DNA from: Algoriphagus halophilus
GTDB taxonomy: Bacteria > Bacteroidota > Bacteroidia > Cytophagales > Cyclobacteriaceae
NCBI RefSeq assembly: GCF_900129785.1
Contig: NZ_FSRC01000001.1
Span: 124,001 to 188,000, forward strand
Length of the DNA: 64,000 nucleotides
Direction: 5' to 3'
Positions within the stretch are counted from its first letter, which is position 1; each line of letters starts with the position of its first letter. A program made the translations under genes and the position numbers. Positions 33,417 through 42,959 of this stretch are shown piece by piece. Under the pieces are notes generated by a model. That model saw only the letters and a list, made by a program, of their open reading frames with translations. It made no database searches and had not been told where the DNA came from.

Positions 33417-34982
33417 ATGGGAGATATATTATACATAATCCTAGCCGCCCTGGTAGGGCTTGGTGCAGGAGCCGCGATAGCGGGTTTATTGATTAAAAAT
33501 AAAAACCAAAAACTCGAAGAGGAGACCAAAGAGCGGATTAAATCCATGCTCAGAGAGGCAGAAATCAATGCAGAATCCATTAAGAAAGACCGCATTCTTG
33601 AAGCCAAAGAAAAGTATTTGAAGCTCAAATCTGAATTTGATGAAGAGGTAAATACGAAGAAGAATATTATCATTACCAATGAGAATAAGGTCAAGCAGAG
33701 AGAACAACATGTATCCAAGGAGCTGGAGCAATTAAAGAGAAAAGAAGCTGAACTGGATAGTCAAAAAGAGAATTTGAGTGCTCAGCTACATGCGGTGAAA
33801 GTGAAGAAAGAGGAGCTTGAAATAGTAACTAATCAACGAATCGCAGATTTGGAAAAAGTAGCCGCTTTGACCCGTGAGGAAGCTCGAGAGCAACTGGTAA
33901 CTATGCTGACCGAAGAGGCTCAGACCAAGGCATCTTCTCAGATCAAGGATATCCTGGATGAGGCGAAATTGTCAGCTACCAAGCAAGCCAAAAAGATTGT
34001 TTTGGATACCATCCAAAGAACTGCTACCGAACATGCAGTAGAAAACTGTGTGTCTGTTTTCAATATCGAAAGCGATGATATCAAAGGTAAAATCATCGGT
34101 AGAGAAGGTAGAAATATCCGTGCATTGGAATCTGCTACAGGAGTAGAAATTGTTGTGGACGATACTCCAGAAGCGATCATTATTTCGGGCTTTGATCCGG
34201 TTAGAAGAGAGGTAGCGAGATTGTCTCTTCATAGATTGGTTCAGGATGGAAGAATCCACCCAGCAAGGATTGAAGAGGTCGTTGCTAAGACCGAGAAGAA
34301 CATCGAGGAAGAAATTGTAGAAATCGGAGAAAGAACGTGTATCGATCTTGGAGTGCATGGTCTTCACCCTGAGTTGATCAAAATGGTCGGAAGAATGAGA
34401 TTCCGTTCCTCTTATGGGCAGAACCTGCTTCAGCACTCTAGAGAAGTGGCGAAGTTATCTGCTACGATGGCAGCTGAAATGGGACTCAATGCCAAGCTGG
34501 CCAAACGAGCAGGTTTACTTCATGATATTGGTAAAGTTTGGCCTGAGGAGCAAGAACTTCCTCACGCAGTTTTGGGGATGGAAATTGCCAAGAGATACAA
34601 GGAACATCCTGAGGTTTGCAATGCGATAGGTGCACACCACGATGAGATTGAAATGACTTCCATGATCTCTCCAATCGTTCAAGCTTCGGATGCTATTTCT
34701 GGTGCAAGACCTGGAGCAAGACGTGAAGTAATGGATAGTTACATCAAGCGTCTGAAAGATTTGGAAGAGCTTGCCTTAAGTTTTGACGGAGTAAATAAAT
34801 GTTTTGCAATGCAGGCAGGAAGAGAACTTCGCGTGTTGGTTGATGCCGACAATGTGGATGATTCTACAGCAGGTAAGCTGTCATTTGATATTTCGCAAAA
34901 GATAGAGAAGGAAATGCAATACCCTGGACAGATAAAAATTACTGTGATCAGAGAAATGAGAGCAGTGAATTACGCGAGGTAA
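33417..34982 (+). CDS. rny: Ribonuclease Y
   Basis: 521 aa. N-terminal membrane helix (about 4-26), long coiled coil (about 28-190; Glu/Lys-rich heptads), KH domain about 210-275 ([20 protein letters not shown]) and HD domain about 335-430 ([24 protein letters not shown]). RNase Y is a membrane-bound endoribonuclease that starts mRNA decay. Full length. Last gene of the pheT cluster, with a terminator after it. Confidence 0.97.
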   Translation: MGDILYIILAALVGLGAGAAIAGLLIKNKNQKLEEETKERIKSMLREAEINAESIKKDRILEAKEKYLKLKSEFDEEVNTKKNIIITNENKVKQREQHVSKELEQLKRKEAELDSQKENLSAQLHAVKVKKEELEIVTNQRIADLEKVAALTREEAREQLVTMLTEEAQTKASSQIKDILDEAKLSATKQAKKIVLDTIQRTATEHAVENCVSVFNIESDDIKGKIIGREGRNIRALESATGVEIVVDDTPEAIIISGFDPVRREVARLSLHRLVQDGRIHPARIEEVVAKTEKNIEEEIVEIGERTCIDLGVHGLHPELIKMVGRMRFRSSYGQNLLQHSREVAKLSATMAAEMGLNAKLAKRAGLLHDIGKVWPEEQELPHAVLGMEIAKRYKEHPEVCNAIGAHHDEIEMTSMISPIVQASDAISGARPGARREVMDSYIKRLKDLEELALSFDGVNKCFAMQAGRELRVLVDADNVDDSTAGKLSFDISQKIEKEMQYPGQIKITVIREMRAVNYAR

Positions 34983-35004
34983 TAACTGTTGCTAATAAAT
35001 AATA

Positions 35005-35040
35005 TGGCAGTTACCTTTGGGTATCTGCCATTTTTTTTTA
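35005..35040 (+). terminator. Terminator of rny
   Basis: ATGGCAG (35005-35011) pairs with CTGCCAT (35026-35032), extended inward by TACC/GGTA around a short loop, then a run of T to 35040. It ends only a few bases before the start of the next gene. Confidence 0.85.
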
Positions 35041-35046
35041 AAAACT

Positions 35047-35805
35047 ATGATTGGCTATAAGTTAAGTAGTACGATTCGTTTTTTTGAGGATTTAAGAACA
35101 AGCTTTTTTAAACGCAAGTTGGAAGCATCTGATCTTTTTATCCTGGAAAGTAAATTTCCTTATTATTCAAGGCTTTCGACGGTCCACAAAAAGGAGTTTT
35201 GTGAAAAGTTAGAGGTGGTACTTACCACCAAAGAATTTATTGGCAGGGGAGGTATTCATATGGTCAGTCAGGAAATGGAGCTGTTGATTGGAGCTACTAT
35301 AGTCATGGTGACTTTTGGCTGGAAGAAGATTAGACTACCTCAGTTCAAAAGAATATTAATTTATCCCAATGTGTATTATAGCTCGATTTCCAAGAGTTAT
35401 CACAAAGGAGAGGTGAATCCTAAATTGGGTGTTATTGTCGTTTCTTGGAGTAGTTTCCTTGAAGGTATGGCTGACGAAAAGGATGGGGTGAATTTAGGGA
35501 TCCATGAAATCGCCCATGCCTTGAAACTGGAGAATTTGATCAAAAGTAATGGGGAAAGTGACTTTTTTAATCCCGAGACCTATCGTGAATATTCCCGACT
35601 AGCTGAAAAAGAGCTGGAAATCCTTTCTCATGATTCTGCCTCATTCTTCAGGAAGGAGGGAGGAATTAATGAACATGAATTCTTTGCGGTAGCCGTAGAG
35701 AATTTCTTTGAAAGACCTCATGAGTTTTTTGCCTATAACCCGGATTTATATGGCTCCATTGTTCGCTTGTTGAGACAAGACCCCCGGGTTTGGATTACGA
35801 AGTAA
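35047..35805 (+). CDS. M90 (MtfA-like) zinc peptidase
   Basis: 252 aa from ATG 35047. The frame extends further left only through the rny terminator hairpin from a non-ATG codon, so the later start is chosen. Motif H153-E154-I-A-H157-A-L-K is the zinc site, and the third ligand Glu is likely in NEHEFFAVAVENFFERP near the C-terminus. In E. coli MtfA binds the Mlc repressor and has weak peptidase activity; the role in Bacteroidota is unknown. The gene begins right after a terminator, and its 3' end overlaps the convergent uxaB by 11 bp. Confidence 0.85.
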   Translation: MIGYKLSSTIRFFEDLRTSFFKRKLEASDLFILESKFPYYSRLSTVHKKEFCEKLEVVLTTKEFIGRGGIHMVSQEMELLIGATIVMVTFGWKKIRLPQFKRILIYPNVYYSSISKSYHKGEVNPKLGVIVVSWSSFLEGMADEKDGVNLGIHEIAHALKLENLIKSNGESDFFNPETYREYSRLAEKELEILSHDSASFFRKEGGINEHEFFAVAVENFFERPHEFFAYNPDLYGSIVRLLRQDPRVWITK

Positions 35806-37201
35806 GTAGCGCTTCAGATTCCTGTATTACAAGTTCTGGTAAGCCCTTCAATTCATTGAGATTCTGCCCCCAGAAGTCTTCGTAAGAAAGTAGTTTTGCA
35901 ATGGCCTGTTCGGTGGAAGGAAGTTCCCAGGCAGACTTGAATGACTCTAAAATGCTGGGATCATCTTTCAATGGAATTGTTTCTCCATCTAAGGTTTTTC
36001 CTCTGTAAAACACCAACAACGCAGCAAGAGATTTTACGAGCATCGGAGGCCAGGTTTTGTGCTTATTATAATATTCCAATAGAGAAGGGAGTACTCTGAC
36101 TTTAAATTTTGAGATGGAATTTAAGGCGATTGAAATAAGCTCATGGTGAATAAAAGGATTTGCAAATCGTTCCAATACATCATTGGCAAATTGCTCTAAT
36201 TCCTCTTGAGGCATGTCCAGGGAAGGAATGATTTCATTGAATATCACCTCTTTCATGAATTGACCCATTACCGGATCTTCTACTGCCTCACGTACCGTCC
36301 TGATTCCCGATAGGTATGCAAAGGGAACCATAGAGGTGTGACCACCATTTAAGATCCTGACTTTTCTGGTTCGGTAAGGAGTCAAATCCTTGACAAATTT
36401 CACATCGAGACCAGCCAAGTGTAAGGGGAATTCCTGTTTTACCTGATCAGGGCCTTCAATTACCCAAAGATGAAATGGCTCTGCCATTACGGTAAGTTGA
36501 TCTTCAAACCCTGTTTTATCCTGGAGCTCTTTAATGGCGTCTTTCGGAAAGCCTGGCACAATTCTATCCACCAGAGTATTACAAAAAATGCAAGAAGAAA
36601 ATAGCCATTCCGTAAAATCATTTGGAAGCTTCCAAAGTGTCGCATACCGATCGATGCATTCTTTTAGACTGCCGCCATTGTTCTCTATTAGTTCACAAGG
36701 AATAAAAATCAGCCCCTTATTTGGGTCTCCTTTGAAGTGTTCAAATCGGTGGTATAACAGCGCAGCAACCTTGGCAGGAAAAGAGTCAGGAATTCTGCTA
36801 GGGTCTACATCTGAAGGATCGAACTGGATTCCTGCCTCCGTAGTATTTGAAATGACAAAACGTAAATCAGGGTTTTCTCCCAATTGGAGGTAGGATTTAT
36901 AATCCTCATTCGGATTACTGATTCCAGAGATAGAGGTGATTAATTTTACTTCATCTACTTTTTTTCCATCTTTCAATCCGCGAATAACCACATGAAACAA
37001 ACAGTCTTGGGCAATCATTTTGGGATCAGCCACCGGAGAATGTACCTGAACTACCTGAATGTTTCCGTCAAAAACTCCTTTCTCATTTGCCTCATCTACC
37101 ATGAAATCTGTAAACCCCCTGAGAAAATTTCCATTTCCGTACTGGAGGATTTTAACTGGTCTTTCTGTGGTATTGATTTCTGATTTTGAAAGTTGTTTCA
37201 T
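35795..37201 (-). CDS. uxaB: Tagaturonate reductase (altronate oxidoreductase)
   Basis: 468 aa of the mannitol dehydrogenase / polyol-specific long-chain dehydrogenase family. YGNGNFLRGF at the N-terminus is the NAD-binding loop. NTTEAGI, then ELIENNGG and KVRILNGGHTSMVPFAYL carry the catalytic Lys/Asn/His. It reduces D-tagaturonate (from galacturonate isomerisation) to D-altronate with NADH in the cytosol. Last gene of the kduI-kduD-lacI-uxaB operon on the minus strand (97-bp gap to lacI); convergent 11-bp overlap with the M90 peptidase gene. uxaC, kdgK and kdgA, which complete the pathway, are not in this window. Confidence 0.93.
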   Translation of the reverse strand: MKQLSKSEINTTERPVKILQYGNGNFLRGFTDFMVDEANEKGVFDGNIQVVQVHSPVADPKMIAQDCLFHVVIRGLKDGKKVDEVKLITSISGISNPNEDYKSYLQLGENPDLRFVISNTTEAGIQFDPSDVDPSRIPDSFPAKVAALLYHRFEHFKGDPNKGLIFIPCELIENNGGSLKECIDRYATLWKLPNDFTEWLFSSCIFCNTLVDRIVPGFPKDAIKELQDKTGFEDQLTVMAEPFHLWVIEGPDQVKQEFPLHLAGLDVKFVKDLTPYRTRKVRILNGGHTSMVPFAYLSGIRTVREAVEDPVMGQFMKEVIFNEIIPSLDMPQEELEQFANDVLERFANPFIHHELISIALNSISKFKVRVLPSLLEYYNKHKTWPPMLVKSLAALLVFYRGKTLDGETIPLKDDPSILESFKSAWELPSTEQAIAKLLSYEDFWGQNLNELKGLPELVIQESEALLTS

Positions 37202-37298
37202 TGTCTTTGATGTGTTTCAGAGAAGTGGAAAAATTTGTATAAGCTAAGTTATGAATAGGGCTTTATTGTTCTGTCCTGCAGAATAGGAAGTCAGTTGA

Positions 37299-38315
37299 TT
37301 ATGAAGAAGAGCCTCTGATAATCAATTCGGGTTTCAAAATGGTTCTTTTTGCTACGGGGTCTGGTTTGTCATTATTCAATAATTCGAAAAAGGTTTCAGC
37401 AGTAATTTTACCCATGGGTATACTTTTTTGATCTACAGTAGTGATGGCTGGTTCTGTGAAGGAAGTAAAAGGTTCATTTCCAAAACCTGCTAATTTCACG
37501 TCTTGGGGTATTTTAAAACCGTGTTCCTTCAATACCTGCATGGCCCCCATGATTGAATAATCAGAGGATGAAAAGATCGCATCAAATTTAACCCCATTTT
37601 TAAGCAGTTCCTCTGTCATTTGCCTCCCATCTTCTAATTGCATTTTGCTATTTATGATTAAATCAGGATCAAGTTCTATTCCATGATCCTTCAAAGCTTC
37701 TTCATATCCCCTTTTCCTTTCTTTGTAAATATTGATTCTTTGTGAACTGGTAAAATGAACGATCCTTCGAGCGCCATTTTTTATTAAGTGTTCTACGGTT
37801 TGGTAGGCTCCCAAAAAATCATCTATGACCACTTGACTGACCTCCAAATCATTAGACACCCGATCGAAAAGCACCAATGGAATACCTTTTTGAATGATTT
37901 TTTCGAAGTGTTCAAAATTTTCCGTGGTCTTGCCTATAGAGGCAATGACGCCATCCACTCTGGCATTCAGTAAGGTCTCCACTGTTTGGGCCTCCTTTTC
38001 AAACTCATCGTAGGATTGGGAGATCACAATTTTATAATCCAGATTATTCGCAATTTCTTCAATTCCTCGAATGACAGAAGAGAAGAAATTCCGATTGGCT
38101 GTGGGGACGATTACTCCAATTAGCCTACTTTTTCCACTCCTCAGTGCAGACGCAATGTGGTTGGGTTGATAATTGAGTTGCTTCGCTACTTTCAGCACTT
38201 TCTTTTTAGTCGCCTCAGATATTCTAGGATGATTATTGAGGGCTCTTGATACAGTACTGGCGGTTATTTCCAGCTTCTCAGCAATATCATGAATCGTTGC
38301 TTTTTGTTTCTTCAT
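37299..38315 (-). CDS. LacI-family transcriptional regulator of uronate use
   Basis: 338 aa. N-terminal helix-turn-helix with TIHDIAEKLEITASTVSRAL, then the hinge QLNYQPNHIASALRSGKS, then a periplasmic-binding-protein-like ligand domain (about 60-335). It is flanked by uronate catabolic genes, 50 bp after kduD and before uxaB, and is thus probably their repressor, released by a uronate intermediate such as KDG or galacturonate (inference). Three matching LacI-type palindromes lie at kduI, in the kduI-GH28 gap and at uxaA. Confidence 0.9.
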   Translation of the reverse strand: MKKQKATIHDIAEKLEITASTVSRALNNHPRISEATKKKVLKVAKQLNYQPNHIASALRSGKSRLIGVIVPTANRNFFSSVIRGIEEIANNLDYKIVISQSYDEFEKEAQTVETLLNARVDGVIASIGKTTENFEHFEKIIQKGIPLVLFDRVSNDLEVSQVVIDDFLGAYQTVEHLIKNGARRIVHFTSSQRINIYKERKRGYEEALKDHGIELDPDLIINSKMQLEDGRQMTEELLKNGVKFDAIFSSSDYSIMGAMQVLKEHGFKIPQDVKLAGFGNEPFTSFTEPAITTVDQKSIPMGKITAETFFELLNNDKPDPVAKRTILKPELIIRGSSS

Positions 38316-38365
38316 TACAAGTCTGGTGTTTGGGTCTATTGATTCTTGACATGGTAAATGATAGC

Positions 38366-39154
38366 TTATTCTCCATGAGGTTTTCCAATTGTTGCCAAGA
38401 TTCCTCCATCAACATAGATGACCTGGCCATTAATGAAATTGCTGGCTTCACTAGCCAAGAAGACCGCCACGCCTCCGAGATCTTCAGGGTTTCCCCATCT
38501 TCCTGCTGGTGTTCTGTCTATAATAAAATCGTTGAAGGGATGTCCGTTGACTCTGATGGGAGCAGTTTGATCTGTTGCAAAATAGCCAGGACCAATGCCA
38601 TTGACTTGAATGTTGTATTTTGCCCATTCGGTAGCCAAGTTACGCGTAAGCATTTTTAAGCCACCTTTTGCTGCTGCATAGGCACTAACCGTATCACGAC
38701 CCAATTCACTCATCATCGAACAAATGTTGATGATCTTTCCTCCCTTCTTTCTGCTGATCATAGATTTAGCTACTCTTTGGGAAACGATGAAAGGAGAGAC
38801 TAAATCAATATCAATAATTTTTCTAAAGTCGCTGGGATTCATTTCCAGGGCAGGAGTCCGTTGTATCAACCCCGCATTATTGACTAAAATATCTATAGGC
38901 CCCACTTCAGATTCAATTTTAGAAATGGAATTATTCACAGCGATTTCATCGGATACATTGAAAAGATACGGGTGGACTCGAATGCCAGCATTGGTATAAT
39001 TTTCAAAAGCAGCCTCCATTTTGGAGGGAGTGTGACCATTGATCACCAAATTTGCTCCGCTAAGTGCCAACGCCTTAGCCATGGCCATTCCCAACCCATG
39101 AGTGGCACCAGTGACAAGCGCTGTTTTTCCTTTTAAATCAAAGTTGGGCTTCAT
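38366..39154 (-). CDS. kduD: 2-dehydro-3-deoxy-D-gluconate 5-dehydrogenase
   Basis: 262 aa from ATG 39154; the frame continues upstream but overlaps kduI there. Short-chain dehydrogenase: TGATHGLG (15-22), NNAG (92-95) and the catalytic triad S146, Y159, K163 (SAYAAAKGG). The C-terminus GQVIYVDGG is typical. It reduces DKI (5-keto-4-deoxyuronate product of KduI) to KDG with NADH. KduD is assigned by its position 2 nt after kduI and by its fit to the family. Cytosolic. Confidence 0.92.
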   Translation of the reverse strand: MKPNFDLKGKTALVTGATHGLGMAMAKALALSGANLVINGHTPSKMEAAFENYTNAGIRVHPYLFNVSDEIAVNNSISKIESEVGPIDILVNNAGLIQRTPALEMNPSDFRKIIDIDLVSPFIVSQRVAKSMISRKKGGKIINICSMMSELGRDTVSAYAAAKGGLKMLTRNLATEWAKYNIQVNGIGPGYFATDQTAPIRVNGHPFNDFIIDRTPAGRWGNPEDLGGVAVFLASEASNFINGQVIYVDGGILATIGKPHGE

Positions 39155-39156
39155 AG

Positions 39157-39996
39157 TTACTTTAAATCCACAGGTTTGATTCCATCCATATCCTTGTAAT
39201 CCATATTTTCTCCAGCCATCCCCCAAATGAAGGTATAATTGGAAGTCCCTGCGCCACTGTGGATTGACCAAGGCGGTGAAATGATTGCTTGATGGTTCTT
39301 TAACCAAATATGTCTTGTTTCGTCTGCTTGCCCCATAAAGTGAGAGACCACATTTTCCTCGCTTAAGTCAAAATAAAAATAGGCTTCCATTCTTCTGTCA
39401 TGGGTATGTGCAGGCATGGTATTCCAAACGGACCCTGGCTTTAATTCTGTCATTCCCATTTGAAGTTGGCAGGTTTCCAGAACTGAATTGACTAACAGTT
39501 TGTAGATGGTTCGATGATTGGAATTTTCAAGGGAGCCAAGGGTCACCACCTCAGCATCTTTTCTGGTGATTTTTCGAGTTGGGTACTCCTGATGGGCAGG
39601 AGCAGAATTAAAGTATAAGTAGGTGTCTCCCGATGGAGAAGGGTGAAAAATAACTTCTTTCACTCCTTTTCCAATGTATAATGCTTCTTTATGGTCCAGT
39701 TCTAAGGACGCTCCATCGATATCTATTTTGGTCTTTGCCCCGATATTTATAATTCCTATTTCTCTTCGATCTAGGAAATTCTCCGCTTTTAATTGATCCA
39801 CTGCTTCTAATTGGACAGGGGAATGAACCGGATGAATACCTCCCACAATTAGACGATCCTCCAAGGTGTAAACTCCTGAGATTTTATCAGCCTTGAATAA
39901 ATCTTCGATTAAAAATTTATCTCTGATTTCTGAAGTTGGGTAGCTTTTGAAATCTTCTGGGTGGGAAGAGTATCGGGTGGTTATTTCAGTATTCAT
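39157..39996 (-). CDS. kduI: 5-keto-4-deoxyuronate isomerase
   Basis: 279 aa cupin-type isomerase. The metal ligands H197, H199 and E204 (PAHTHDRRMEAYFYF) and H246 (WSIHSGAG) match the family pattern almost residue for residue. It converts 4-deoxy-L-threo-5-hexosulose uronate, which arises from unsaturated galacturonate after pectin lyase action, to 3-deoxy-D-glycero-2,5-hexodiulosonate for KduD. First gene of the minus-strand operon; a LacI-type site lies 13 bp upstream of its start. Confidence 0.96.
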   Translation of the reverse strand: MNTEITTRYSSHPEDFKSYPTSEIRDKFLIEDLFKADKISGVYTLEDRLIVGGIHPVHSPVQLEAVDQLKAENFLDRREIGIINIGAKTKIDIDGASLELDHKEALYIGKGVKEVIFHPSPSGDTYLYFNSAPAHQEYPTRKITRKDAEVVTLGSLENSNHRTIYKLLVNSVLETCQLQMGMTELKPGSVWNTMPAHTHDRRMEAYFYFDLSEENVVSHFMGQADETRHIWLKNHQAIISPPWSIHSGAGTSNYTFIWGMAGENMDYKDMDGIKPVDLK

Positions 39997-40008
39997 TTGG
40001 GGAATTGA

Positions 40009-40025
40009 TGTAATCGTTTGCGCAA
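40009..40025. promoter_or_regulatory. LacI-type operator at kduI (imperfect)
   Basis: TGTAATCGTTTGCGCAA differs from the two perfect sites at two core positions. It lies just upstream of the kduI start codon, where a bound repressor would block the operon. Confidence 0.55.
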
Positions 40026-40166
40026 TATAATTAAATAATCTTGGATGTCCGTATTGAAATTACTATTGATAATTACTTAAATAGTTTGTCTAACTTATTG
40101 ATTGAATGTGCTTCTATGTGATTATTTAAATTTTGATTTTTAAATCCAATCAAAAGTTTTTAATAT

Positions 40167-40178
40167 GCAATCGATTGC
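40167..40178. promoter_or_regulatory. LacI-type operator between kduI and GH28
   Basis: GCAATCGATTGC is a perfect 12-bp palindrome with the central CG and AATCGATT core typical of LacI-family operators. It sits in the divergent gap (39997-40471) that separates the catabolic operon from the extracellular enzyme genes. The rest of this gap is AT-rich; a 96-codon frame on its minus strand overlaps the GH28 start and looks accidental. Confidence 0.65.
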
Positions 40179-40471
40179 TCAAAAATAGATTCAATTGTTA
40201 TCTTTAAACAGGTTTGCTTGTAAATAATTGAAAATTAGAAGTTTATATTCAGAGGGGTTTAAAGGGAGTTCTCCAAGATTTTGTGGTTCCTGGTTTTTGA
40301 TGAAAAGCGAGGAGTCTGCGAGAGGATACTCAACCCTGCCTATTTTCTGAATTGATTTATAATATAAAGTTTCAAAGCAGAAAATGTAACCTGTGATGTT
40401 ATGTTTTTTGTTTTTTGATTCAAAAAAAATCAGGAACAAAAAAAAAGGAGCAAAAAAACAAGACCCAAAAT

Positions 40472-42145
40472 ATGAAGCCATTAAAATTTGTATGCTTTCT
40501 GACCCTTCTGTTCCTTGTAATCAGAAAGGATTTACTTGCCCAAGAATCCATTCAATCGATCTATGAAGGAGTGGAGTTTGAAATGCCTAAAGTAAAAGAA
40601 ACCAGTTTTCCTGAATTAAAGAAAAGCATTGTGGAGTTTGGAGCGGTAGGAGACGGCTTAACCAAAAACTCGGAAGCCTTCAAAGCTGCCATAGAAGAAG
40701 TGGCAAGATTGGGAGGAGGAAAAGTGATGGTCCCTAGGGGGATTTGGTTGACTGGTCCTATTACTTTATTGAGTAACATCAATCTGCATTTGGAAGATGG
40801 AGCCTTGATTATATTTAGTAAGGATAAGGATGACTACCCATTGGTAGAAACCAGTTTTGAAGGTCTTAATACTATTAGATGTATTTCACCCATTAATGCC
40901 TATCGCGTAGAAAATATTGCGATTACGGGAAAGGGGACAATAGACGGAAGCGGGGATGCTTGGAGGTCGGTAAAGAAAGGGAAAATGACGGAGAGCCAAT
41001 GGAATAACTTAATGAAATCTGGAGGGATTGTAGAGGGGGCAAACTGGTTTCCATCTCAGTCTTTTTTGGATGGTTACAATGCTAGTAGCAGTTTCAATGT
41101 GCCAGATATTACCGATCGCAAGGAATTGGAAAAAATGAAAGATTTTCTCCGTCCAGTGATGATCAGTATCCGGGAAAGTAAACGGGTTTTATTGGATGGT
41201 CCTACTTTTCAGAATTCACCAGCCTGGAACATTCATCCTTTGATGAGTGAGGATGTAATCATTCGTAACCTGAATGTCCGAAATCCTTGGTATTCTCAAA
41301 ATGGGGATGGCTTGGACCTGGAATCTTGTAAAAATGCACTGATCTATAACAATACCTTTGATGTGGGAGATGATGCCATTTGCATCAAGTCCGGTAAAGA
41401 CAAAGATGGTCGAGACCGAGCAATTCCTACAGAGAATGTGATCATTAAAAATAACATCGTTTATCATGGACATGGAGGCGTGACAGTGGGAAGTGAAATG
41501 TCCAGTGGCGTAAAAAACATTCATGTTTCCAACTGCACTTTTATCGGCACAGACATAGGACTGAGATTCAAAAGTACCCGTGGACGTGGAGGAGTGGTGG
41601 AAAATATCTGGATTTCCAATGTGGATATGATTGGAATCCCAACAGAAGCGATCGGGTTTAATATGTTTTATACTGGGAATAGCCCCATCATTGAGGAAGA
41701 TCAAAGTGAAGAAGATGAGGCGAGAGAAGAGAAGATGATGCCAGTTACCGAGGAAACTCCTGTTTTTCGAAATATCAGCATGAAAAATATCCAGGTGACC
41801 AATTCGGAAACAGCAGCTTTCTTTATGGGTTTGCCTGAGATGAAGCTTGAAAACGTGAGATTGGAAAATGCAGTTTTAGAGGCCAAAAAAGGTATTACGG
41901 CCATTGATGCGGCAGGTCTTGAGTTGATCAATGTACGTGTCTTGGGTACTGATGAAGTGCCACTGACAATCTACAATAGCCAAGGAGTCACTGTTAGTGG
42001 TTTTGAATTTGAGAAAAATGGAAAACCAGCCGTTCGGATTTTGGGGAATTCTGATCAAATTGAATTAGATCGATCAGATTTTTCAAGTCCCGATCAGATT
42101 TCAAAAGGAAATGGTCTACCGGCCTCTGCCGTAAAATTGAAATAA
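40472..42145 (+). CDS. Polygalacturonase, glycoside hydrolase family 28, exported
   Basis: 557 aa from ATG 40472, which gives a signal peptide (MKPLKFVCFLTLLFLVIRKD, cut near LLAQ). Parallel beta-helix with GH28 motifs: NGDGLDLES (catalytic Asp), GDDAICIKSGKD (two catalytic Asp), GHGGVTVGSE (His) and RFKSTRGRGG (the substrate-binding R-x-K). It cleaves alpha-1,4 links of homogalacturonan or rhamnogalacturonan in the periplasm or outside. Starts the plus-strand run GH28-CE12-CE8. There is 1 nt to the next gene, so these are one operon. Confidence 0.95.
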   Translation: MKPLKFVCFLTLLFLVIRKDLLAQESIQSIYEGVEFEMPKVKETSFPELKKSIVEFGAVGDGLTKNSEAFKAAIEEVARLGGGKVMVPRGIWLTGPITLLSNINLHLEDGALIIFSKDKDDYPLVETSFEGLNTIRCISPINAYRVENIAITGKGTIDGSGDAWRSVKKGKMTESQWNNLMKSGGIVEGANWFPSQSFLDGYNASSSFNVPDITDRKELEKMKDFLRPVMISIRESKRVLLDGPTFQNSPAWNIHPLMSEDVIIRNLNVRNPWYSQNGDGLDLESCKNALIYNNTFDVGDDAICIKSGKDKDGRDRAIPTENVIIKNNIVYHGHGGVTVGSEMSSGVKNIHVSNCTFIGTDIGLRFKSTRGRGGVVENIWISNVDMIGIPTEAIGFNMFYTGNSPIIEEDQSEEDEAREEKMMPVTEETPVFRNISMKNIQVTNSETAAFFMGLPEMKLENVRLENAVLEAKKGITAIDAAGLELINVRVLGTDEVPLTIYNSQGVTVSGFEFEKNGKPAVRILGNSDQIELDRSDFSSPDQISKGNGLPASAVKLK

Positions 42146-42146
42146 G

Positions 42147-42905
42147 ATGAAGTTATTTGTGATCCTACTTTCTCTATTCTCCCTAGGTGTTGCCGTGATT
42201 TTTGGTGATATAGTTTCAGAAGAAGAGATTACTTTTTTTATGGTCGGAGACTCGACCATGGCGGATAAACCATATACTGGAAGTAATCCCGAAAAGGGTT
42301 GGGGACAGGTATTTCCTTTGTATTTCAAAGAGGGGATTCGCTTTGAAAACCACGCCAAGAATGGAAGAAGTACCAAAAGCTTTAGGGATGAAGGCAGGTG
42401 GGATGTGGTGATGGAACGATTGCAGGAAGGAGATTATGTGATCATTGAATTTGGTCATAATGATCAGAAAATAAATTCCGAGGATCGCTATGCTTTTGCG
42501 GATTCTACCTATCGGGATAATTTAATTCGATTCATTAAAGATGTCAGAAGCAAAGGAGGTAATCCCATTTTAGCGACTCCCATTTCGAGAAGAAGCTTCG
42601 ATGAAAATGGAGTCTTGATTGATACTCATGGTAGGTATTCGGAAGTGGTAAGAGAGGTTTCAGACGAATATGAAGTGCCTTTGTTTGATATGCATGTAAA
42701 AACAGTTGAGCTCCTTAATCAATTTGGAGTAGAAAAATCCAAGGAGTTATTCCTTCATTACCGACCTGGTGATTATTCAGTGTTTCCTGAAGGAAAAGAA
42801 GATAATACTCATCTGTCTCCAACAGGAGCTTTCAAGGTAAGCGATTTAGCGGTGGAAGAATTAAAGAGAGAACTTCCTGAGCTAGTCAGGTTTTTAAAAG
42901 ACTGA
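42147..42905 (+). CDS. Rhamnogalacturonan acetylesterase (SGNH/GDSL, CE12), exported
   Basis: 252 aa. Short N-terminal signal (about 1-20). SGNH blocks: GDSTMAD with nucleophile S36, NGRSTKSF, FGHNDQK and DNTHLSPTG with the catalytic Asp/His. The HND/DNTHL pattern is that of CE12 rhamnogalacturonan acetylesterases. These remove acetyl groups from pectin and give hydrolases access. 1 nt after the GH28 gene and 54 nt before the esterase fusion. Confidence 0.93.
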   Translation: MKLFVILLSLFSLGVAVIFGDIVSEEEITFFMVGDSTMADKPYTGSNPEKGWGQVFPLYFKEGIRFENHAKNGRSTKSFRDEGRWDVVMERLQEGDYVIIEFGHNDQKINSEDRYAFADSTYRDNLIRFIKDVRSKGGNPILATPISRRSFDENGVLIDTHGRYSEVVREVSDEYEVPLFDMHVKTVELLNQFGVEKSKELFLHYRPGDYSVFPEGKEDNTHLSPTGAFKVSDLAVEELKRELPELVRFLKD

Positions 42906-42959
42906 ATTATTGAGGAAAAGGTCTTTACCCTATTACTAATTTGCCCAAAATACGTTCCC

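Noticed and set aside
40191..40481. 96-codon minus-strand ORF
   Set aside because: It overlaps the start of the GH28 gene, is Phe-rich from reading an A-run region backwards, and has no recognised motif.
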